Positions 1-4,491 of a stretch of 5,323 nucleotides of DNA are shown here, one piece after another. Below the pieces are notes generated by a model, which had not been told where the DNA came from, made no database searches, and saw only the letters and a program-made list of their open reading frames with translations. The position numbers were made by a program, and so were the translations under genes. The first letter of the stretch is position 1. The number at the start of each line of letters is the position of its first letter. The stretch comes from an uncultured Coriobacteriales bacterium (lineage in GTDB: Bacteria > Actinomycetota > Coriobacteriia > Coriobacteriales > UMGS124): NCBI GenBank assembly GCA_934662525.1, contig CAKUKJ010000197.1, positions 1 to 5,323 on the forward strand, in the 5' to 3' direction.

Positions 1-65
1 CCCGTCCGACGCCGCCGCTCGGCCGACGGCGGCGCCTCAGGCTCGGTGTCGAGGAAGAGGACCAA
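1..65 (-). CDS. N-terminal fragment of probable PDZ/YlbL-type membrane protease
   Basis: Partial gene leaving the left edge. Read on the minus strand from a TTG at 63-65, it gives MVLFLDTEPEAPPSAERRRR and two more residues before the window ends. An AAGGAG ribosome site (plus-strand 70-75) lies 4 bases upstream. A short acidic/proline cytosolic leader followed by a run of arginines is what comes just before the single membrane segment in actinobacterial PDZ-domain Lon-like (YlbL family) proteases. The context supports this: in actinobacteria that gene is commonly divergent from a DUF2342 gene (for example Rv3194c/Rv3195 in Mycobacterium tuberculosis), as here. Only 22 codons are visible, with no domain or catalytic residue, so the family name rests mainly on gene neighbourhood. 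The non-ATG start is the only start seen in this frame near a ribosome site. Confidence 0.45.
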   Translation of the reverse strand, partial: MVLFLDTEPEAPPSAERRRRT

Positions 66-187
66 CGGGCTCCTTGTGCTGTGGGATGGCGTGCGTTTCC
101 GTGCGTTCGCTCCAGGCGCACTGCGACGGGAGCCTGAGCGAGCACGTGACCGGCACGTCAAGAGGTGCAGCCGCTAGCGTAGTTCGC
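66..187. promoter_or_regulatory. Divergent intergenic region with candidate leaderless promoter and small palindrome
   Basis: This spacer separates the two divergent starts at 65 (minus) and 188 (plus). On the plus strand TAGCGT at 175-180 fits an actinobacterial -10 element (TANNNT) and ends 7 bases before the ATG at 188. No Shine-Dalgarno lies at a normal distance from that ATG, so a leaderless transcript starting at or next to the ATG is plausible. A perfect 5-bp inverted repeat, ACGTG-accgg-CACGT, lies at 144-158, about where a repressor or activator of this promoter would sit. On the minus strand TTGACG (rc of 156-161) could be a -35 element, but no convincing -10 follows it. Seen in sequence; function inferred. 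Confidence 0.35.
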
Positions 188-688
188 ATGGCTGATGACC
201 CGCGGAACGACAACGAAGACGAGTTCCGCGACATGCTCCGCGAGTTCCTCTCCGGGAACTCCGACATCGACCCCGCGCGGCTCGCGAGTGCGGCCGGGCT
301 GCCCGCCGACCCGGAGCTGATCAAGCGGATGATGGAGCAGCTGCAGACCGCCCTCCAGTCCTCCGGCGAGGGCATCAACTGGAGCATCGCCAAGGAGCAG
401 GCGAAGAACATCGCGACGCCCACCACCGTGCCGACCCTTCCGGCGGAGCGCAGCGCGCTGGAGCAGGCGTTCCACGTCGCGGAGCTGTGGCTCGACGAGG
501 CCACCTCGATCTCGTCGCTCACCGCCGAGCCGGTGCTGCTCACCCGCGGCGGCTGGGCCGAAGCCACCATGCCCGTCTGGACGCAACTCGCCGAACCGGT
601 CGCCACCTCCATCGCGAACGCGCTCACCGGCGTGCTCGAGGAGCAGGCACCCGAGGAGCTCTCCGGCATGCTCGGCAACGCCGGCCAG
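188..688 (+). pseudogene. 5' part of DUF2342 zinc-dependent metalloprotease-like gene (truncated)
   Basis: About 167 residues from MADDPR to roughly GMLGNAGQ match my memory of the N-terminus of the actinobacterial DUF2342/TIGR03624 family, annotated as putative hydrolase or zinc-dependent metalloprotease. Recognisable parts, numbered from M1, are a charged N-terminus with EFRDMLREF (12-20), a helical INWSIAKEQA stretch (63-72), the AELWLDEAT helix (98-106), TRGGWAEATMPVW (119-131) and EELSGMLGNAGQ (156-167). Full members run to roughly 400-480 residues and carry an HExxH motif well downstream, which is absent here. The frame does not stop but continues into molybdoenzyme sequence. The start at 188 is preferred over the upstream in-frame ATG at 74, because residues before 188 lie in the divergent promoter spacer and resemble no protein. 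Six of 11 proline codons are CCG, unlike the sequence after the joint. The right boundary is approximate (about 680-695). Confidence 0.8.
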
Positions 689-695
689 CGGCCCG
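680..695. other. Chimeric joint between two unrelated genes
   Basis: The DUF2342 frame passes in-frame into a molybdopterin oxidoreductase between GMLGNAGQ (last codon 686-688) and RPEIISKMEMI (first codon 689-691). In DUF2342 proteins I expect the NAGQ stretch to continue with a methionine-rich helix, not with this sequence. The following residues up to LYMYPTAFSVEAADYVLPTQ belong to the DMSO-reductase fold. Proline codons go from 6 CCG in 11 to 5 CCG in 28 (21 are CCC). No insertion-sequence end, target duplication or tRNA lies at the joint; the local sequence is GC-rich (GCCGGCCAGCGGCCCG). The exact base cannot be fixed without the parent sequences. Confidence 0.75.
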
Positions 696-1810
696 AGATC
701 ATCTCCAAGATGGAGATGATCTGCCACCTCTACATGTACCCCACGGCGTTCTCCGTGGAGGCGGCCGACTACGTGCTGCCCACCCAGGAGTGGCTTGAGA
801 GCTACTTCACCATCGCGCATGCCAACAAGATCATCATCCGCCAGCCCGTCGTGCACCTGTACGAGACGGTGAACGAGGGCGTCATCTGGTCGCAGATCGT
901 GCGCCGCTGCGCCGAGATGGGCCACCCCAACTGCCAGAAGGCCATCGACGCCGACTACCTGGCAAGCGTGGGCAGCGACCTGGTGTACTGGGACGGCCAG
1001 CAGTCGATGATGGACATGCACATGGGAAGCCTGCCCATGAGCTGGGACGAGCTTGCCGAGATGGGCACCTACGAGTGGATCTCCAAGGAGGACTACCTCC
1101 ACTACTACACCTACCTCGACGACGACGGCACCGGCAAGCCCAAGGGCTGGAGCACGCCGTCCAAGAAGGTCGAGCCCTACTCGGAGGGCACGCTGCTGCT
1201 CGGCCGCACCGGTGCCCCCTGGGCCAAGGCCGACGGCAAGACCTATGTGATGCAGCCCGCCGACGAGGACTACGACCCGCTGATCTACTACATGGAGCCC
1301 GAGGAGACCAACGTGGGCAACGACGAGTACCCCGTCATGCTCACCGAGGGCCGCGTCCCCTTCTATCATCACGGCACGCTGCGCAACATCCCCTACCTGC
1401 GCGAGCTGTACCCCGTGCCGCTCGTGTCCATCCACCCCGAGACGGCCGAGAAGTACGGCATCGTCGACGGCGAGTGGGTGTGGGTGGAGAACTCCCGCGG
1501 CAAGGTGCGCGGCAAGGCCTTCGTCACGCTTGGCATGGCCAAGGACGCCATCCACATGGAGCGCTTCTGGAACCCCGAGTACCTCGACACCGACGACCCA
1601 AGCCGTGCCTGGACCGAGATGAACGTGAACATTCTCACCAAGACCGACGGCAAGTTCAACCCCGAGCACGGCACCTACGTGCTGCGCGGCATCGCCGTGA
1701 AGGTCTACCCCGCACCCGAGGGCGCTCCCGAGGGCGCGTGGATCAACCCGACCGACTTCGAACCGTGGATGCCTGAGTACAGCGAATCCACTGAGGTGGT
1801 GTTTAAGTAA
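689..1810 (+). pseudogene. 3' part of DMSO-reductase-family molybdopterin oxidoreductase, catalytic subunit (5' part missing)
   Basis: About 373 residues of the C-terminal half of a molybdopterin-bis(MGD) oxidoreductase, which in this family transfers electrons between a substrate at molybdenum and an iron-sulfur subunit. Numbered from the ATG at 188, the end of the substrate-pocket region is seen as MYPTAFSVEAADYVLPTQEWLE (183-204), matching the family's pattern of a non-hydrophobic 'D-(Y/I)-(V/I)-LP-x-x-x-W-E' strand. The C-terminal dinucleotide-binding barrel (Molydop_binding) follows: YPVMLTEGRVPFYHHGT (381-397), then VSIHPETAEKYGIVDGEWVWVENSRGKVRGKA (413-444). The N-terminal half is absent: no twin-arginine signal, no CxxC iron-sulfur motif and no molybdenum ligand region. 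Intact members are usually 700-850 residues. It abuts the ferredoxin gene by a one-base overlap (TAATG). Substrate is not assignable; DMSO/TMAO-type reductases and catechol dehydroxylase-like enzymes of Coriobacteriia are possible. Confidence 0.85.
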
Positions 1811-1812
1811 TG
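1793..1812 (+). promoter_or_regulatory. Translation-coupled ribosome site of the ferredoxin gene
   Basis: GAGGTGGT at 1793-1800, inside the last codons of the molybdoenzyme gene, lies 9 bases before the ATG at 1810. The stop TAA (1808-1810) and the ATG (1810-1812) share one base. This arrangement suggests coupled translation of the catalytic and iron-sulfur subunits in a fixed ratio, and it fixes the ferredoxin start. Confidence 0.6.
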
Positions 1813-2421
1813 GCGCGTTACGGAATGGTGGTCGACCTCGACCGTTGCATCGGATGCCACGGCTGCGAGGTTGCATGCAAGAACGAGAATGCCGTCGATC
1901 TGGGCATCTACTGGAACAAGCTGTACGACTGCGGCCCCTATGGCGAGTATCCCAACCTGCAGATGTACTTCCTGCCGTTCATGTGCCAGCAGTGCGACAA
2001 CGCCCCCTGCGTCAGCGTGTGCCCCACGGGTGCCAGCCACATCGACGAGGACGGCCGTGTGCAGATTGACAAGGACGCCTGCATCGGCTGCCGCGCCTGC
2101 ATGTCGGCCTGCCCCTACGGCGCGCGCTCCTTCAACGAGGCGAGCGCCGTGGTGGAGAAGTGCACGCTGTGCAGCCACCTCGAGGAGAAGGACGGCCTCA
2201 CGCCCATGTGCGTGCGCACCTGCTCTGCGGGGGCCCGCTTCTGGGGCGACTTCGACGACCCCGAAAGCGATGTGAACAAGGCGCTGGCCGACTATGCCGA
2301 GGAGGACGTGCACACCCTGCCCGACTCGGGCAACGAGCCGCGCGTGCGCTACATCCTGCCCTCCTCGCGCGCCGACTGGCACGACGAGATCGAGACGGCG
2401 CTGCAGAAAGACGAGCAGTAG
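1810..2421 (+). CDS. DmsB-like 4x[4Fe-4S] ferredoxin subunit of molybdopterin oxidoreductase
   Basis: 203-residue electron-transfer subunit that would pass electrons between a membrane or soluble donor and the molybdenum cofactor of its partner. All 16 cluster cysteines are present in the usual four groups: C13-C16-C19-C23, C59-C62-C67-C71, C91-C94-C97-C101 and C118-C121-C134-C138. Their spacing (CxxCxxCxxxC, CxxCxxxxCxxxC, CxxCxxCxxxC, CxxC-12-CxxxC) is typical of DmsB/NrfC/PhsB proteins. One extra cysteine, C41, lies outside these groups. There is no signal peptide, as expected for a subunit co-exported with a Tat-bearing partner. The length is normal. The C-terminal 60 residues are acidic and cysteine-free. 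The start is fixed by the ribosome site and TAATG overlap with the catalytic gene. The gene ends with TAG and is followed by a hairpin-rich spacer. Family assignment is secure; the exact enzyme system is not. Confidence 0.95.
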   Translation: MARYGMVVDLDRCIGCHGCEVACKNENAVDLGIYWNKLYDCGPYGEYPNLQMYFLPFMCQQCDNAPCVSVCPTGASHIDEDGRVQIDKDACIGCRACMSACPYGARSFNEASAVVEKCTLCSHLEEKDGLTPMCVRTCSAGARFWGDFDDPESDVNKALADYAEEDVHTLPDSGNEPRVRYILPSSRADWHDEIETALQKDEQ

Positions 2422-2427
2422 GTAAGG

Positions 2428-2460
2428 AGCCGCCACCGTCGGAGGCACCGACGGGCGGTT
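2428..2460 (+). repeat. Intergenic hairpin just after the ferredoxin stop
   Basis: Perfect 7-bp stem CCGTCGG (2436-2442) and CCGACGG (2448-2454) around the loop AGGCA. It extends by six more pairs (2428-2433 with 2455-2460, including one G-T) beyond a two-base bulge at 2434-2435. It begins 7 bases after the ferredoxin stop. No T-tract follows, so it is at best a weak or factor-dependent terminator, or an mRNA 3' end protector. Confidence 0.5.
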
Positions 2461-2474
2461 AGCAGTTCTGGGCG

Positions 2475-2507
2475 GGCGGCGGGGTCGGGGGTTCCCGATA
2501 CGCCGCC
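2475..2507 (+). repeat. GC-rich intergenic hairpin
   Basis: Outer arms GGCGGCG (2475-2481) and CGCCGCC (2501-2507) enclose an internal loop and an inner stem TCGGG (2485-2489)/CCCGA (2494-2498) with the loop GGTT. Low-complexity GC repeats make alternative pairings with 2508-2524 likely, so the exact fold is uncertain. Confidence 0.35.
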
Positions 2508-2554
2508 GCCCCTGCCCCCGCCCGCGCTCCGTTGCCCGGTGGCGTGCGGCGGGG

Positions 2555-2607
2555 CGTCGGCATGGGATGGCCGGGCCGAAAGGCGGCCCGTCCGCCTCAT
2601 GCCGACG
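2555..2607 (+). repeat. Long hairpin in the leader of the winged-helix gene
   Basis: Near-complete inverted repeat of 24 positions per arm around the 5-base loop AAAGG (2579-2583). The outer ten pairs are perfect (CGTCGGCATG at 2555-2564 with CATGCCGACG at 2598-2607). The inner seven are also perfect (2572-2578 with 2584-2590). Between them are five pairs, two of them G-T, and two mismatches (2567/2595 and 2571/2591). It ends 22 bases before the ribosome site at 2630. No T-run follows. It could be a REP-like dispersed palindrome, a protein-binding RNA leader or an RNase III-type processing site. Confidence 0.65.
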
Positions 2608-2629
2608 AGACAAGAGGCGCGACAAGAGC

Positions 2630-2639
2630 AAGGAGAGGG
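2630..2639 (+). promoter_or_regulatory. Ribosome-binding site of the winged-helix gene
   Basis: AAGGAG (2630-2635) within AAGGAGAGGG lies 7 bases before the ATG at 2643. It decides that start against the upstream in-frame ATGs at 2532 and 2562, which lie within the hairpin-rich spacer and have no such site. Confidence 0.7.
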
Positions 2640-2642
2640 ACG

Positions 2643-3362
2643 ATGGCAGAGAACATGGAAGCGGCCCGCGACGCGGCCGACGGCGCAGCCGAGCGTCTGC
2701 ACGCGGTGGCGCGCGTCGCCGACGCGTTCGACGCGCTGCCAGGCAACCAGCGCGTGCTGATGGCGGTGCTGCAAGCCTGCAAGGAGCCGTGCACGGCACA
2801 AGACCTGGACGCCCTGATGGAGCCGATCATGGCGTCCAACCGCTCCGTCCACACGGCGGTGGAGCTGCGTCGCGCGCTGGAAGACCACGGGGCCATCCGC
2901 TACGTGCAGAGCGACGAGGAGCAGCTCGCCGAGGCGCAGGCGCAGGATGCCGCAGACAACGGCGAGGCGGAGGTGCCCGAGATCGACGAGGAGGGCTACT
3001 ACGTGGTGAGCACGCCCGCCCCCGGCACCTGGCAGCTCACCGAGGCGGGCCGCGAGTACCTGGAGGGCGACCCGCTCGGCGCGTACGCCCGCGACCTGCT
3101 GGAGGGACGCGAGCCCCAGTATGCGCCCGTGTACCGCGAGCTGCTGGAGCTGCTTGCGGAGGGGCCGGCCACGAAGCCCGAGGTGGACAAGGTGGCCGAG
3201 AGCAACCCGCTCACCCAGGAGCCGCGCATGTACGGCGGCCACTTCGTGGGCGAGCTGGAGAAGGCCGGCCTGGCCGCATGGGACGGGGCGTGGGTCATCA
3301 CCCAGCTTGGACGCGAGACCCTCGCGGGGCTCCAGGCCGGCATGTCGAGCGAGAGGGAGTAG
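2643..3362 (+). CDS. Uncharacterised protein with two winged-helix-like domains, molybdoenzyme-operon accessory
   Basis: 239-residue soluble, acidic protein of no named family that I can recognise. Residues 27-87 look like a helix-turn-helix region (LPGNQRVLMAVLQAC ... AQDLDALMEPIM ... VELRRALEDHGAIRYV). An acidic linker follows (91-118), then a wing-like strand and helix, TWQLTEAGREYLEG (129-142). A second unit spans 160-230: VYRELLELLAEGPATKPEVDKV, then GHFVGELEKAGLAAWDGAWVITQLGRETLAGL. The two 'W-x-(L/I)-T-x-x-G-R-E-x-L' segments (130-140 and 217-227) resemble the wing and last helix of winged-helix domains and suggest an internal duplication. There is no signal peptide, membrane segment or cysteine-rich site; its only cysteines are C46 and C50. 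It sits between the ferredoxin and TorD genes, 5 bases from the latter. It could be a regulator of the operon or a chaperone-like partner in enzyme maturation; the sequence does not decide. Confidence 0.85.
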   Translation: MAENMEAARDAADGAAERLHAVARVADAFDALPGNQRVLMAVLQACKEPCTAQDLDALMEPIMASNRSVHTAVELRRALEDHGAIRYVQSDEEQLAEAQAQDAADNGEAEVPEIDEEGYYVVSTPAPGTWQLTEAGREYLEGDPLGAYARDLLEGREPQYAPVYRELLELLAEGPATKPEVDKVAESNPLTQEPRMYGGHFVGELEKAGLAAWDGAWVITQLGRETLAGLQAGMSSERE

Positions 3363-3367
3363 GGGAG

Positions 3368-4147
3368 ATGGAAGAGACGCAGGCCATGCAGGCAGAAGAG
3401 ACCGTCGAGGCCGGTAAGGCCGCAATCGTCGAGCAAGAAGGGGCGATGGGGGAGGCGGGCCCCGGCCCCGAGGAGGAAGCGAACTCGGCGCTCGTCGCCC
3501 TGCTCGCCCAGCAGGCGGCCGGATACGAGCTGCTCGGCAGGCTGTTCCAGCGCGAGGTGGACGGGGAGCTGCTCCAGTCGCTGTGCGAGGGCCGCTACCC
3601 GGCGCATACGGGCAACGCGCACCTCGACGAGGGATATCGCGGCCTCGTCGTCTTCCTCAACCATAGGGGCGAGCGCACGCGGACGCAGCTCAACGTGGAC
3701 TACCTGCACACGTTCATCGGCAACACCCAGGATGCCTCCCATGCGGCCTACCCCTACGAGAGCGTGTACACCTCGCCCGAGCACCTGCTCATGCAAGACG
3801 CCCGCGACGCGGTGCTGGCGGCCTACCGCTCCGAAAAGGTGGCGCTGGTAAACGAGCATAACGAGCCCGAGGATCACATCGGCTTCGAGCTGGCGTTTTG
3901 CGCGGTGCTGCTGAGGCGCGCGGGTGAGGCGCTGGAGGCCGGCGATTTGGCCAAAACTGCCGCGCTCGTGGAGAAGGAGCGAGCCTTCGTGCGCGACCAC
4001 CTTGCCGCCTGGGCGCCCGAGTTTGCCTCCGACGTCGCCCGCGTCGCCCAGACGGGCTTCTACCGCGCCCTTTCCGAGCTGCTCCTGGGTTACCTCGAGG
4101 TCGACACGGCTACCATGGAGGCCGTGGCCGGGGAACTGGCGGAGTAG
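3368..4147 (+). CDS. TorD/DmsD-family molybdoenzyme maturation chaperone
   Basis: 259-residue cytoplasmic all-helical chaperone. The family binds the Tat signal of the molybdoenzyme catalytic subunit and keeps it unexported until cofactor insertion. Hallmarks seen are the first helix QQAAGYELLGRLFQ (48-61), DYLHTFIG (111-118), PYESVY (129-134), and the diagnostic EPEDHIGFELAFCAVLL (166-182), followed by ERAFVRDHLAAWAPEF (204-219). A non-conserved acidic leader of about 38 residues precedes the fold. The start at 3368 gives a 5-base gap to the previous gene and uses the G-rich GGGAG stretches before it. ATGs at 3386 and 3446 are also in frame and would shorten only the leader, so the true start is uncertain. 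A strong terminator follows 62 bases after the stop. Its presumed client is the molybdoenzyme whose 3' half ends at 1810. Confidence 0.92.
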   Translation: MEETQAMQAEETVEAGKAAIVEQEGAMGEAGPGPEEEANSALVALLAQQAAGYELLGRLFQREVDGELLQSLCEGRYPAHTGNAHLDEGYRGLVVFLNHRGERTRTQLNVDYLHTFIGNTQDASHAAYPYESVYTSPEHLLMQDARDAVLAAYRSEKVALVNEHNEPEDHIGFELAFCAVLLRRAGEALEAGDLAKTAALVEKERAFVRDHLAAWAPEFASDVARVAQTGFYRALSELLLGYLEVDTATMEAVAGELAE

Positions 4148-4208
4148 CGGGGCGATTTTCGCCGGTTGCCCGCAAGCTCTGCCGCGCGTTCTGTCATACT
4201 TTGGATGA

Positions 4209-4250
4209 AAAGGCCGATTTGCCTGCAGCGAATCGGCCTTTGTTTGTTTG
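4209..4250 (+). terminator. Rho-independent terminator of the molybdoenzyme operon
   Basis: Perfect 11-bp stem AAAGGCCGATT (4209-4219) and AATCGGCCTTT (4231-4241) around an 11-base loop, followed at once by the T-rich tail TGTTTGTTTG. It lies 62 bases after the TorD stop and faces the operon direction. On the opposite strand the trailing sequence is only weakly T-rich (TTTTCATCC), so two-way use is doubtful. Confidence 0.9.
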
Positions 4251-4403
4251 CGCTTCATAAAACACCAGGTAAAGACGGCGTGTCTCGAATCGGGCCTGCG
4301 CCTTGCCCGGGAATCTGCACGCAAATCGGCTCTCTCATCCAAGCATGGGGTGTCTTCTTGCGGACAATACCCTATTGGGATGAATTTTCGCTCCACAAAA
4401 GCC

Positions 4404-4431
4404 TTGAAACTGTTGCGTGGCAAAATAAAAT
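4404..4431 (+). promoter_or_regulatory. Sigma-70-type promoter of the PAS sensor gene
   Basis: TTGAAA (4404-4409) and TAAAAT (4426-4431) are each one base from consensus and are separated by 16 bases. Transcription would start near 4438, giving a leader of about 50 bases before the ATG at 4492. The AT-rich setting within a GC-rich region supports the call. Confidence 0.6.
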
Positions 4432-4450
4432 GCTGCTAACTGTGGCGTGG
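4408..4450 (+). repeat. Pair of 13-bp direct repeats around the -10 element (candidate operators)
   Basis: AACTGTTGCGTGG (4408-4420) and AACTGTGGCGTGG (4438-4450) match at 12 of 13 bases and lie exactly 30 bases apart, near three helical turns. The first lies in the promoter spacer and the second at the predicted start site. The first overlaps a small palindrome TTGC-GTG-GCAA (4413-4423). This spacing suits a repressor bound as two protomers or dimers on one face of the DNA. Binding protein unknown. Confidence 0.45.
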
Positions 4451-4491
4451 TGCAAGCATATGTATGTGCCGGCAAGAGAATGGACCTGTTG

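Larger units (their letters stand above)
2422..2642 (+). promoter_or_regulatory. Structured spacer between ferredoxin and winged-helix genes
   Basis: A 221-bp, very GC-rich spacer inside the operon with no protein-like reading frame. It contains three successive inverted repeats (2428-2460, 2475-2507, 2555-2607) and then an A/G-rich ribosome-binding segment. No T-run follows any of the hairpins and no convincing -35/-10 pair is visible. The simplest reading is an RNA that lowers or stabilises downstream expression, or a processing site that separates the enzyme genes from the two accessory genes. An unseen promoter of a non-standard sigma factor cannot be excluded. Confidence 0.5.
4148..4491 (+). 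promoter_or_regulatory. Intergenic region between TorD and PAS sensor genes
   Basis: This 344-bp stretch holds the terminator at 4209-4250, about 150 bases (4251-4400) with no feature I can support, and then the promoter of the next gene. Short reading frames overlap it on both strands, but none has a ribosome site, recognisable domain or codon pattern like the neighbouring genes. I see no tRNA cloverleaf or known riboswitch core. Confidence 0.5.

Noticed and set aside
74..187. Upstream extension of the fused frame to the ATG at 74
   Set aside because: The extra 38 residues are not protein-like, cover the divergent promoter spacer, and the family N-terminus begins at the ATG at 188.
680..695. 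Mobile-element insertion or site-specific recombination as the cause of the joint
   Set aside because: No terminal inverted repeats, target duplication, integrase or attachment-like sequence is visible on either side.
158..1876. Long minus-strand open frame (572 residues) opposite the fused gene
   Set aside because: It mirrors the third-position GC of the plus-strand genes, is rich in His/Gly/Val/Leu without any domain, and its opposite strand encodes recognisable families on both sides of the joint.
2532..2642. N-terminal extension of the winged-helix protein to the ATG at 2532
   Set aside because: It would translate the long hairpin; the strong AAGGAG site points to the ATG at 2643.
4347..4376. 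Weak inverted repeat GGGTGTC ... GAC-aat-ACCC in the intergenic region
   Set aside because: A three-base bulge and a short stem with no T-run; not distinguishable from chance.
2999..4423. Long minus-strand open frame (474 residues) opposite the winged-helix and TorD genes
   Set aside because: It is the shadow of two well-supported plus-strand genes and runs backward through a clear terminator. No domain or ribosome site was seen.
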